The notes under the pieces were generated by a model. The model did no database searches. It had not been told where the DNA came from and saw only the letters and a list, made by a program, of their open reading frames with translations. Made by a program: the position numbers and the translations under genes. DNA of 64,000 bases from Verrucomicrobiales bacterium (GTDB lineage Bacteria > Verrucomicrobiota > Verrucomicrobiia > Verrucomicrobiales > V1-33). How positions within the stretch are numbered: the first letter of the stretch is position 1; the number at the start of each line of letters is the position of its first letter. Location of the stretch: positions 124,001-188,000 of the forward strand of contig JAQGPJ010000103.1 in assembly GCA_028293125.1 (NCBI GenBank), given 5' to 3'. Of the stretch, positions 33,389 to 42,800 are shown in pieces.

Positions 33389-36300
33389 ATGGAAATCACG
33401 GACGCATGGTTGATGGAAATGGGCGGCTGGCAGGAGGTGAAGCGCGCGCGGGCAATGTGGAGCGCCGGCGCGGTGTCGGAGGCGGCATTCGATGGGAAGC
33501 GCCTGACGGGATCCGTGCGGGATTCGGGGAAAGTCTTTTCCAGCGGCCTGCTGCTGCGGAGCCGCAGCGATATGGACAATCTATGCAACTGCTTCCAGTC
33601 GCGGCGCGACGGCACCCTCTGCGCGCACTCGCTGGCGGTGGGCACGGCGTGGGCGCGGCGGCATGAGAAACCGCCCGGCGGGAGCGGCGGCGCAGCGGGA
33701 GCGTCCTCATCAGCCATGGGTGCGGGCACCGGTTCCCCTTCGGGCGGTGCGGGAAGGACAGGCGCAGGGGGGGGAATGGCGGGACCGCCGGCGGTGAAAC
33801 CGGCAAAAGCCGATGGCGTGCTTTCTTTTTTCCTGACTCCGAATTTTTTCACGGGCCTGCAGCGGCAGCGCCTGACGGTGGTGGTGGAGACTGGCAAAGG
33901 TGGCTCCGAATCCGAACGACAGACCCAAGCCAAGGCGGACAGCCCTGTACTGGCCTGGCTGGGCAGTCTGCAGCAGAGCACGGTGCCGCCCCACCTGATG
34001 CTCAGCGCCGGGCCGCAGATTGCCGGGCTGCTGGAGGCTCTGGCCGGGCATACGAGAGTTTTCCTGCGTGGCGGCGGAGGCGGAACCGGGCCGCAGCCGT
34101 TCACCGTGACGCCGGAGCCGGCGCGGCTGATGCTGACCTTGGTCACTCCCCCATCCGGGCAGACGGTGAGGCTGTCCCTGAAACCGCCGCAGCCGGATGC
34201 GCAACTGATCCCACCGGCCACGGAGAAGGAAACCGGCTGGCTGTGGCAGCCGTCCACCCTGACGCTGCAGCCGCTGCGGGTGCCGGCGGTCTTTTTTGAA
34301 CTGCTTTCCGCCCTGCCTCCAAGGCCGCCCGCGGAGAAATCCCGGCGCTGGCTGGCGGGGCATTTGGCGGCCCTGCAGAATGTGTTTGATCTGGACACCG
34401 CCGGCTCGTCGCCGGAGGTGCTGTCCTTCCATCTCGTACCGGGCACACCGCGCTTCGAACTGGAGCTGGAGGGCAGCCTGACCCGGCTCAGCGGCAAACT
34501 CCGCTGCCGTTATCCGGATGGCCCCGCCGCCTTTCCGCCGCTGGCGCGGGAGGTGGCGGGATTCCCCTTGGAGTCCGGTGCCCGGCCCGGCGTTTTCCTG
34601 ACCCGGAATCAGGCGGCGGAGGCCGCTGCGGTGCGGAGGCTGGAGAACTGCGGCTTCACCCTGGCCACCAGCGGAGCGGAGGCGGGAGGCAGCGGCGATT
34701 TCCTGCTGAGTCCGGAGAGTGCCATCCTCCAGTTTTTCGCCGGGGAGCTGGAGCGGCTGAAGGCCGACTGGCAGGTCACCACCGGCAGCCGCTTTACGGC
34801 GGCCACCGCCAATGTGGAGCGCCTGTCCCCGCAGTGGAAACCGGTGGGCAGCGGCACGGACTGGCTGTCCTTCGATCTGGCCTTCGCCTCCCCGCGCGGC
34901 ACCGTGCTGGACCGCGTGGAGATTGCCCGGCTGCTGGCGACGGGCTCCGGTCACAAAAAGCTGCCCAACGGACGGACGGCGGTCATTTCGCTGACTGACG
35001 CCATGGATCTGAACGAGGTCCTGCGGGATGTGCAGCCGGACCAGTCGTCCGGCTCCTTCCGGGTGAAAAAATCCCAGGCGGGTTATCTGGAACAGACCTT
35101 TGGCCGTCCGCTGGAGCCGGGCCGCTCCACCGCGCCCGCCTGGCCGCTGGAGTCCAGCGTGCCGCCGGCCCTGACCGCCCTGCTGCGGGACTATCAGAAA
35201 ACCGGGGTCCAGTGGCTGTTGGACCGCGCCGGACAGAACATGGGCGGCATTCTGGCGGATGAGATGGGCCTGGGCAAAACCCTGCAGAGCCTGTCCCTGA
35301 TGGCCGCACTGCGCCGGCAGTGGCCGGACCGGCCCTGTCTGGTGGTGTGCCCGAAATCCCTGCTGGGCAACTGGCGGGCGGAGGCGGCGCGTTTCACGCC
35401 GGAACTGACCTGCCTGACGCTGGAGGGGGTTAAACGCAAAGGGCAGTTCGCCGCCGTCCCGAAAGCGGCCATCGTCCTGACCAGTTATCAACTGCTGGCG
35501 CGGGATATTGAGGAGCACCGGGCCATCCAATGGGGCGCGGTGATTCTGGATGAGGCCGGTTTTATCCGGAACCCTGACACCCAGGCGGCCAAAGCGGCGC
35601 GGGCGCTTCAGGCCGGGGCGCGGTTCGCGCTGACCGGGACCCCTATCGAGAACGGAATGCGCGATCTGTGGTCGCTGATGGAGTTCGCCCTGCCCGGCTG
35701 CCTGGGGACGCGGAAGGATTTCCAAGAGCGCTACGAGACACCGCTGGCTGCGGGCGGAAACGCGCCGGTGATGGCCCGCCTGCGCCGCCGGCTGGCCCCT
35801 CACCTGCTGCGCCGCCTGAAGCAGGAGGTGGCGAAGGATCTGCCGTCGAAGATTGAGAAAGTCCATGCCTGCGAACTCACCGCCGTGCAGCGGGAACTTT
35901 ACGCCGGTCTCATGCGCGAGGGCGCGGCCAAAGTGATGGATGCTGAAAGCGCCAAACAGCAGGGCCAGGCCCGCATGCACCTGCTGACCACGCTGCTGCG
36001 GCTGCGGCAGATCTGCTGCGATCCCGCCCTGCTGCCTGTGGAGCTTCCTGGTCCCCCGACCCCGGAGGCCGACCGGTCCGGCAAGCTGGAGGCGGTGGCG
36101 GAACTGCTGGAGGAAATCCGCGACGGCGGGCACTCCGTCATCATCTTCAGCGCCTTCGCGTCCATGCTGCGGCAGCTGGAGACCACGGTGAAATCCGCCG
36201 GTCTGGGCTACTGCCTGCTGGATGGCCGGACCCAGGACCGCACCGCGCTGGTATCTTCGTTTCAGAACGATCCGGATAAAAGGGTGTTCCTGATCAGTCT

Positions 36301-36586
36301 CAAGGCCGGCGGCTACGGTCTGAATCTGACCAAGGCGGACACGGTCATTCATTTCGACCCCTGGTGGAACCCCGCCGTAGAGGCCCAGGCCACGGACCGC
36401 GCCCACCGCATCGGACAGGACCGTCCGGTGACGGTTTACAAGCTGATCACCACCGGCACCGTGGAGGAGAAGATTCTGAACCTGCAGCGGAAAAAACGCG
36501 GCATGATGGATGCCGCCCTGGACGATGAGGCCCCGCTCATGGACGGCCTGACGGACGGCGAGCTGCGGGACCTGCTGGAAATCTGA
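33389..36586 (+). CDS. SWIM zinc-finger SNF2/HepA-type helicase
   Basis: A 1,065-residue ATPase of the SNF2 family. An N-terminal SWIM zinc finger has the form C66-x-C68-x9-C78-x-H80 (LCNCFQSRRDGTLCAHSLA). Residues 90 to about 590 are a long Pro/Gly/Ala-rich, poorly conserved region with repeating beta-type segments. The helicase core starts near 600: motif I ADEMGLGKT (K630), Ia VVCPKSLLGNW, II ILDEAGFIRN (DEAG at 721-724, the usual form being DEAQ or DEAH), III LTGTPIEN, then the second lobe with SLKAGGYGLNLTKAD and the closing TDRAHRIGQDRPV. Bacterial SWIM-SNF2 proteins translocate on double-stranded DNA and may remodel stalled transcription or repair complexes. It is close to tRNA-Pro and followed by a GT39-like gene. 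Confidence 0.93.
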   Translation: MEITDAWLMEMGGWQEVKRARAMWSAGAVSEAAFDGKRLTGSVRDSGKVFSSGLLLRSRSDMDNLCNCFQSRRDGTLCAHSLAVGTAWARRHEKPPGGSGGAAGASSSAMGAGTGSPSGGAGRTGAGGGMAGPPAVKPAKADGVLSFFLTPNFFTGLQRQRLTVVVETGKGGSESERQTQAKADSPVLAWLGSLQQSTVPPHLMLSAGPQIAGLLEALAGHTRVFLRGGGGGTGPQPFTVTPEPARLMLTLVTPPSGQTVRLSLKPPQPDAQLIPPATEKETGWLWQPSTLTLQPLRVPAVFFELLSALPPRPPAEKSRRWLAGHLAALQNVFDLDTAGSSPEVLSFHLVPGTPRFELELEGSLTRLSGKLRCRYPDGPAAFPPLAREVAGFPLESGARPGVFLTRNQAAEAAAVRRLENCGFTLATSGAEAGGSGDFLLSPESAILQFFAGELERLKADWQVTTGSRFTAATANVERLSPQWKPVGSGTDWLSFDLAFASPRGTVLDRVEIARLLATGSGHKKLPNGRTAVISLTDAMDLNEVLRDVQPDQSSGSFRVKKSQAGYLEQTFGRPLEPGRSTAPAWPLESSVPPALTALLRDYQKTGVQWLLDRAGQNMGGILADEMGLGKTLQSLSLMAALRRQWPDRPCLVVCPKSLLGNWRAEAARFTPELTCLTLEGVKRKGQFAAVPKAAIVLTSYQLLARDIEEHRAIQWGAVILDEAGFIRNPDTQAAKAARALQAGARFALTGTPIENGMRDLWSLMEFALPGCLGTRKDFQERYETPLAAGGNAPVMARLRRRLAPHLLRRLKQEVAKDLPSKIEKVHACELTAVQRELYAGLMREGAAKVMDAESAKQQGQARMHLLTTLLRLRQICCDPALLPVELPGPPTPEADRSGKLEAVAELLEEIRDGGHSVIIFSAFASMLRQLETTVKSAGLGYCLLDGRTQDRTALVSSFQNDPDKRVFLISLKAGGYGLNLTKADTVIHFDPWWNPAVEAQATDRAHRIGQDRPVTVYKLITTGTVEEKILNLQRKKRGMMDAALDDEAPLMDGLTDGELRDLLEI

Positions 36587-36725
36587 ATCCCTCCACGCAC
36601 AGCCCGGCGGCGGGACAGCGGGGGCAGGCCTCCTCACCAAACCCGTTTCCGCTTGTTGCCGGAATGCGGCATGATACAGGCCCCTCCGCTGACCGATTCC
36701 CGCCGCCGCCGTCCTTCGCCGCCCC

Positions 36726-38297
36726 ATGGAGCTGACCTTCACCCAACGCCTGCTGGCGCAGAGCCTGGCTGTGCTCACGCTGCTGCGCTGGTTTCTGGCG
36801 GGGCTGCACGACATCTCGCCGGCGGAGGCGCAGCTGGTGGAGACACTTCGGCATCCGTCCCTTGCAGGACTGGAGGGGGGAAACCTGACCGCCTGGCTGG
36901 CGGGGGTGGGCACTTTTGTCTTCGGCGACTCGCCCTTCGGTGTCCGCTTCGCCGCGCCGCTGCTGATGGCGGGATCCAGCTGGATGCTTTACCGGCTGGC
37001 GCATTCACTGACCGGGGAGAAAACCGCAGGCTGGGCGGTGGCGCTCTTCAACCTGACGCCGATGGCCAATCTGGCCGCCGTGCAGATGCGCCCGGAAACG
37101 CCGGGCATCTTCTTTTTGATCGCCGGTCTGGTTTCAGTGTGGCGCGGACTGCGCCGGGCATCGCCATGGGACTGGCACTGGCCGCTGGCGGGCATGCTGT
37201 TCGGGCTGGGGTTTCTCTGCTGGTATGGGGCCGTGTGGGGCTTGGCGGGCACCCTGCTGCTGTTGGCGGGATCGCGCCGGTGGCGGGGGCTGCTGCGGCG
37301 TCCGGGTCCGTGGTTGATGGCGGCGGACTTCGCGCTGTTCGCCTGGCCGGTGTGGGACTGGAACCGTTCGCATGCCGGGGCGGCGTATTTTTTCTGGCGC
37401 GACGTCGTGCGTCCACCGGAACAGGGATGGCAGTGGTCCGGACCGCTGGTGCAGGCCGGACAGTGGCTGCTGATGGTCAGTCCGGTCATGTTCGCGGCCA
37501 TGCTGTGGGCGCTTTTCCAAGCCGTGAAACAGTGGCGCGCCAGCGATGCCGCGCGCTTCATCACGGTCATGGCCCTGCCGCCGCTGGCCGCCGCCTGGCT
37601 GGCGTCCCTGAGCGCGGGACCGCGTCCCGCCTGGCTGGCTCCCGCGTTCCCTGCGCTGTGCCTGCTGCTGCCATGGGCATGGGAGAACCACCTGCCTGAC
37701 CTGAGGAGGAAAATCCAGCTTCAGTGGCTGTGTGTGCTGCCAGCGCTGGTGGTCACCCCGCTGGTTCTGGACACCGATCTGCTGCGTCACGCGGGCGTGC
37801 CTCTGACCTACCGGCATGACCAGTCCCGGAACTGGCGCGGCTGGCGGACCGTGGCGAAGGAGGCGGAGGAGATCATCCGCAGCGCGGCGCCGCAATCCCC
37901 CGGCGGGCTGTTTGTCATCGCCCAGGACGCGCGGCTGGCCTCCGTGCTGAACTTTCACCTGCCGCTTGGCCTCCCCCTGCTGCGGCCCACTCCCCGGCAT
38001 CCGCTGGTGATGACGCCCTCCGGCCCGGTGCCGGAAAGTGACTATCATTTCTGGCCGGATTACAGTGGCCAGTCGGAGGGGAAAAACGCGTTCCAAGGAC
38101 GGACCGCCCTCTACTTCACCACCTCCCAGGCGGATGCCCCGCCGCCCCGGGTGCGCCGACTTTTCCGCGGCTGCCAGCCACTGACGGTTTTTGATGTGAT
38201 CCAGCGCGGTCTGCCGCTGCGGAGGATCCGGGTCTTTGGCTGCCATGATTACAAAGGCGGCGTCGGTCCTGCCGGCACTGCCCTCGGCGGCGGCTGA
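36726..38297 (+). CDS. GT39-like membrane glycosyltransferase, separate member
   Basis: A 523-residue polytopic protein of the GT-C (GT39/ArnT-like) type with about eleven hydrophobic segments and a soluble C-terminal domain. The first loop reads LHDISPAEAQLVETLRHPS in place of the D-E motif; Asp and Glu are present but spaced differently from the tandem set at 17113-21991, so this protein is a different branch. The typical GVRFAAPLLMAG and AVQMRPETPGIFFL segments of the family are clear. It would transfer a sugar from a lipid carrier outside the cytoplasmic membrane; the acceptor is unknown. It begins 139 bp after the SNF2 helicase stop and ends 79 bp before the MFS transporter, same strand. 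Confidence 0.8.
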   Translation: MELTFTQRLLAQSLAVLTLLRWFLAGLHDISPAEAQLVETLRHPSLAGLEGGNLTAWLAGVGTFVFGDSPFGVRFAAPLLMAGSSWMLYRLAHSLTGEKTAGWAVALFNLTPMANLAAVQMRPETPGIFFLIAGLVSVWRGLRRASPWDWHWPLAGMLFGLGFLCWYGAVWGLAGTLLLLAGSRRWRGLLRRPGPWLMAADFALFAWPVWDWNRSHAGAAYFFWRDVVRPPEQGWQWSGPLVQAGQWLLMVSPVMFAAMLWALFQAVKQWRASDAARFITVMALPPLAAAWLASLSAGPRPAWLAPAFPALCLLLPWAWENHLPDLRRKIQLQWLCVLPALVVTPLVLDTDLLRHAGVPLTYRHDQSRNWRGWRTVAKEAEEIIRSAAPQSPGGLFVIAQDARLASVLNFHLPLGLPLLRPTPRHPLVMTPSGPVPESDYHFWPDYSGQSEGKNAFQGRTALYFTTSQADAPPPRVRRLFRGCQPLTVFDVIQRGLPLRRIRVFGCHDYKGGVGPAGTALGGG

Positions 38298-38376
38298 TTT
38301 TTTTTGTGGCCCTGCCCGCTCCGGGCGGTCAGCATGGGCGCGGACGCCGGATATTTGCGACCAGCCCGTTATTTCC

Positions 38377-39675
38377 ATGAGCACCGCTCCTGACACTTCC
38401 GTGAACGAGGAAAGCCTGTACCGCAGGGTCACCTCGCGGCTGATACCATTTCTGTTCCTATGCTATGTGCTGTCGTTCCTCGATCGGGTGAATGTGGGTT
38501 TCGCCAAATTGAAAATGCTGTCCGACCTGGGCTTCAGCGACACGGTTTACAGCCTGGGGGCGGGCATCTTCTTCATTGGCTATTTTATTTTTGAGGTCCC
38601 CAGCAATCTGCTGCTGGAGCGCGTCGGCGCGCGGATCTGGATCACCCGGATCATGGTCACCTGGGGCTTGATCTCCTCCGCGATGATGTTTGTGAAGTCG
38701 CCAGCCAGCTTTTATGCGCTGCGGTTTTTACTCGGTGTCGCGGAGGCCGGATTTTTCCCCGGCATTATCCTGTATCTGACCTACTGGTATCCGCCGGAGC
38801 GCCGGGGGCGCATCGTCTCGCTGCTCATGATGGCCCTGCCGGTGGCGGGCATGGTGGGAGGTCCGCTGTCAGGGTGGATCCTGAAGTCCTTTGACGGCCT
38901 GCATGGCATGGCGGGCTGGCAATGGCTGTTTCTGCTGGAGGGACTGCCCTCCGTGGTGGTGGGAGCCATGGTGCCGCTGTTTCTGCGCGATGGCATCCGG
39001 AGTGCCAAGTGGCTGTCCGAGGCGGAGAAGCGGACTCTGGAATTCCGGCTTTCACGCTCACTGGAAAAACCATCGGACAAGCCGACCCTGGCCAAACTGC
39101 TCATGCGCCCCCGGCTGCTGGTGCTGAGCCTGATTTATTTCTGCGTCAGCATGGGGCTGTACGGAGCCGTGACCTTCTGGCTTCCGCAGCTGGTGGCGGA
39201 CACCGGAGTGAAGGACATGCTGCATGTGGGCCTGCTGACCGCCCTGCCCAATCTTTGCGCCATTCCGGCCATGTGGCTGGTGGGACGCAGCTCCGACCGC
39301 CGCGGGGAGCGGCGGCGCCACTTCGCCATCAGCGCCCTCTGCGGGGCCGCCGGCCTGGCGCTGAGTGTGATGGCCGGGCAGCACGTGGCGGCCTCTGTTC
39401 TTTTCCTGTCCGTCGCCACCTCCGGCATCATGGCCGCCCTGCCCGTGTTCTGGTCCATGGGCACCGCGCGTCTGGGAGCCTCCGCGGCGGCGGGCATCGC
39501 GCTCATCAATTCCATCGGCGGACTGGCGGGATTCAGCGGCCCCTCCGCCGTGGCCTGGATCAAGGGAGTGACCGGCGGAGGGCTGGCTCACGCGATGTAT
39601 TTCATCGCCGGCTGTCTGGTGCTGGGAGCCCTGCTGACTCTGTTCGCCATTCCGGCGGAATCCGAACCCAAATAA
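38377..39675 (+). CDS. MFS transporter, anion:cation symporter (ACS) family
   Basis: A 432-residue permease with twelve predicted helices in two halves. It has the ACS-type signature FLDRVNVGFAKLKML in helix 1, GYFIFEVPSNLLLERVGAR in helices 2-3, the central loop with RMxS-like GRIVSLLM, and LVGRSSDRRGERRRH in loop 8-9. The family carries organic anions such as glucarate, tartrate and phthalate together with H+ or Na+. The substrate cannot be inferred here because no catabolic gene is next to it. The ATG at 38377 gives the usual short N-terminus. The gene converges on the alpha-2-macroglobulin gene. Confidence 0.88.
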   Translation: MSTAPDTSVNEESLYRRVTSRLIPFLFLCYVLSFLDRVNVGFAKLKMLSDLGFSDTVYSLGAGIFFIGYFIFEVPSNLLLERVGARIWITRIMVTWGLISSAMMFVKSPASFYALRFLLGVAEAGFFPGIILYLTYWYPPERRGRIVSLLMMALPVAGMVGGPLSGWILKSFDGLHGMAGWQWLFLLEGLPSVVVGAMVPLFLRDGIRSAKWLSEAEKRTLEFRLSRSLEKPSDKPTLAKLLMRPRLLVLSLIYFCVSMGLYGAVTFWLPQLVADTGVKDMLHVGLLTALPNLCAIPAMWLVGRSSDRRGERRRHFAISALCGAAGLALSVMAGQHVAASVLFLSVATSGIMAALPVFWSMGTARLGASAAAGIALINSIGGLAGFSGPSAVAWIKGVTGGGLAHAMYFIAGCLVLGALLTLFAIPAESEPK

Positions 39676-39720
39676 AGTCCGGAAGCAGTGTCCGCACGGT
39701 GCTGGATCCCTGTCGGATGG

Positions 39721-39775
39721 ATCACGGATTTCAGCGTGGGGAAAAGCAGTGCTTTCCGTGCTGGAAATCCGTGAT
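39721..39775. terminator. Long imperfect hairpin between convergent genes
   Basis: ATCACGGATTTCAGC at 39721-39735 pairs with GCTGGAAATCCGTGAT at 39760-39775 (one bulged base); the interior holds a second hairpin, GGAAAAGCA / TGCTTTCC. Position between the converging MFS and macroglobulin genes suggests a bidirectional terminator. Confidence 0.65.
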
Positions 39776-39829
39776 TCTCCACTTGGGGCCGCCGGCTTCA
39801 GGGCCGATTCCCGCCCTGGTTTGAAGCCC

Positions 39830-42800
39830 TCATTTTTTCAGCGCTTTCTCGGCCTGAACACCTTGGCCGCCGCTGCGGCGCTTAACGTCCCAGTTTTTGA
39901 GGTTGCCCTCCTGGATCTGGCTGTTGTAGAAATCCACATTCTGCAGATAGGCGTCCTTGCTCAGCACCTTGCCCCCGAAACTCTGGGGAATTTGAGGCGG
40001 ATCGAACTCAACGTTTTTCAACATCCGGCCTTGGGGATCGACCGAGGAGGCTGGAGTGGTGGGGGTAACGCCGGGACTGGTCAGAGCCACGGTGCCCCGG
40101 TGGAAGGCGTAACGGTTGTCCCCCTGCCGCACGATGACGGTGGCGGTGCCGCTCAGGCCGCTGGCTTCGAAGATGCCGCGCGGGTCCGTCTGACCGGACT
40201 GGATGCCGGTGACTCCGCTGGCTATGGCCTTGACCTCGGCCCCGGCCACAAACTTGCCGTCGGCGGCGCCAAGCACATTCACGCGCACGCTGCCGGCGCC
40301 GGCGTCCTCTCGCACATCCAGCTTCAGCCCCGTGATCAGCACCAGACCGCTGGTGAACAGATCGTCTCCCCGCGCGATCACCAGATAGGCCCCCTCCTCT
40401 TTCAAAGGCAGCACCGCGTCCGTGTGAAGGTCGGTCCATGGCGCGGCCTGCGCGGTGTCCACGGGCACGGAGGCCTCCGGCGCGATGCCGGCGAGGTTGA
40501 CGCTGGTGACCCGGCTGAGATTTTTCTCCCGGAGATAGAGTTTCATCAGGTCCACCTTGTAAATCTGGAGGGAGACCTCTTTCACATTGCGGTGGCCCAC
40601 GCTGATCCTGACCTCCTGTCCCGGCGTGAGGGTGGTGATCTCCGGCACATTGATTTTTTTCTCCTCGAAAGCGGCCAGGGCATCGGCGGCGTCAGGGTAC
40701 TTGGCCTTCACTTTGCGGTACCAGTCCACAGCTTCGGCGGGCTTGCCCTCGGCGTGGTAAATCTGGCCGGTGATGTAGCGCGCCAGATCGCGGTCACGAC
40801 TTCCGCCATTGGCCACCGGTGCCGCCGCCGCCAGCGCCTCCGCGTAGTGGAACTGCCAGAAGTGCCCCAGCGCCGCCATATACTGGAACTGGCTGGCGAA
40901 GGGGCTGTCCGGCCAGCGTTTTCCGGCGGACTCCGCGGCGGCGGTGACCGCGGCGTAGTCCTTCAGGGCGAAGAACGCATTGGTCAGGCTGAAGGCCGCG
41001 TCGTCCGCGAGGGCGTCGGCGGGATAGAGGGTGATGAAGCGGTTGAGCAGATCCCGGCTGCGCTCCAGCAGGGCGTTTTTCTCCAGTTTTTTCTGTCCCC
41101 GGCGGACGGAGACGCCCTCCGCGTTGGCGGCATTGCGGAACAGGCCCTGACTCAGGGCGAACAGGGCACCGCGGGCGTCCTCGCTGTCGGGCGAGTCGAA
41201 CCACAGCGCCTCCTGGAAGTCCACGCTGCCGGCGTAGTCGCCCCGGTCCTCCAGGGCGGCGCTGATGCCGGAGTCCGAAAGGAAATTCGCCTCCACCGCC
41301 GCGCTGAAGACATTGGCCCCGCGCTCGTGCTCGCCGATTTTCTGATAGGCCCGGCCCACGCGCAGGATGCGGTCGAAGGGGATCAGCAGGCTTGGATGCC
41401 GTTCATTCAGAGTTTCAAAGGCCTGCACGATCTGCGCGGCGTCGCCGTCCGGGGTGTCGGTCAGCAGCCACAGTCTCATGCGGGTCAGGTCCTTTTCAAA
41501 ATCCGCCCTCCTCGCCGAGGGGGCCAGGGCATCAAGGTGCTTCAGGCACTCCGCCGGGTTTCCGCCCTCGAACGTCAGCCGGGCCAGCTCAAAGTGCTCC
41601 GCCTGGTTCATCTCGTAAGGATCCGGCGACTTTCCGCCCGGTGCCAGCACCGTCAGCGAGGCCGGAACGCCGGGCCGGTATTTGGCGAGGTCGTAGGCAT
41701 CGCTGAGAATGGATGGGGCCAACGTGGAAACGCCGGGTGCCAGAGCCACGATCCGGTATTTCAGAGGCTCGATCACTCCCGGTCCATAGACTAGCCTGAT
41801 GCGGTCCGGAAAAATGTCCACCCGGTTCCAGTTGCCCTCTAGGCTGTCGGGCACCAAGGCGAAACAGGCGGGAATCGGCTCCTCCCAGATCAGATACTGC
41901 GGATGCCGGGTGGCCTCCAGATCGTTTTCTCTGAGCCGCACCTCGACATTCAGGATCTGGCCGGTCTCCGCCGTTTTCACGGGGCTGGTGCTGGCGGCGT
42001 TCAGCTCCGTGCCGCTGTGCCACAGGGGAAGATGCAGGTACCGGCGGCTGGCAAACTCCGGATTGGCCCACGGTTTGGGATCGGAGAGTTCCTTGGGCAC
42101 ACTGGCGAGGACAAGGGAGACGATGACCCGTTTTCCGTCCTTTGGCTGAACGGTGAGCCCATTGACGCCCTCCGCCACCGGCAGCGCCACCCGGTCAGGA
42201 TTGCCGTTCTGATCCAGCGGGCCCTGCGCCGTGGAGAACTGCGCGTCCCCGGGCTCCGTCCAGTCATTGCCACCCGTGAACCATGCGTCCAGCGCCACCG
42301 CCACGGGTCCGGCGGACAGCAGCCGCGCGTCCGGACTCATCAGCCGCGAGCTCAGCAGGGAGTTCACCGCCGCCGCTCCGGTGGCGGATGCGGGATCCAG
42401 GCGGGCGGCGCTCCAGAGCACCATGGCCGCCACCAGCTCCGGCTCGCCGAGCCTGACAATACGGATGCTTCCCTGCCACGACGCGGTCTCCAAGGTGGAG
42501 CCTGTTTTTCCGCGGACCGCCCGATCCTCCAGCGTTTTCAAAAGCTGCCGGGCCTCCTCCGGGCGGTCCATGCGAACCAGCGCCGCCGTCAGGAAAGCGA
42601 GGGCGCTGTCCGAAAGTTTGTCCCTGACGCGCAGCAGCGGCGCGGCATTGGCATAGTCGGCCTGCCCGGCGGCGGCCATGGCCTGCAGCACCGCCGCCTT
42701 TCTCTCGTAGTCGTCCACCGGGATGCCGGCGTAGCTGGCGGTCAGGAATTTCCCCACCCGGTCCTGAAGTTTGTCACTGACCGTGATGCCCGCCTGTTTG

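Noticed and set aside
33710-36913. A 1,067-codon minus-strand frame opposite the SNF2 helicase
   Set aside because: Antisense mirror of a well-conserved helicase; Arg/Gln/Gly-rich with no domain.
39749-41794. A 681-codon plus-strand frame inside the macroglobulin gene, and similar ones at 41903 and 43481
   Set aside because: Antisense to continuous TPR/MG coding sequence; composition is that of shadow frames.
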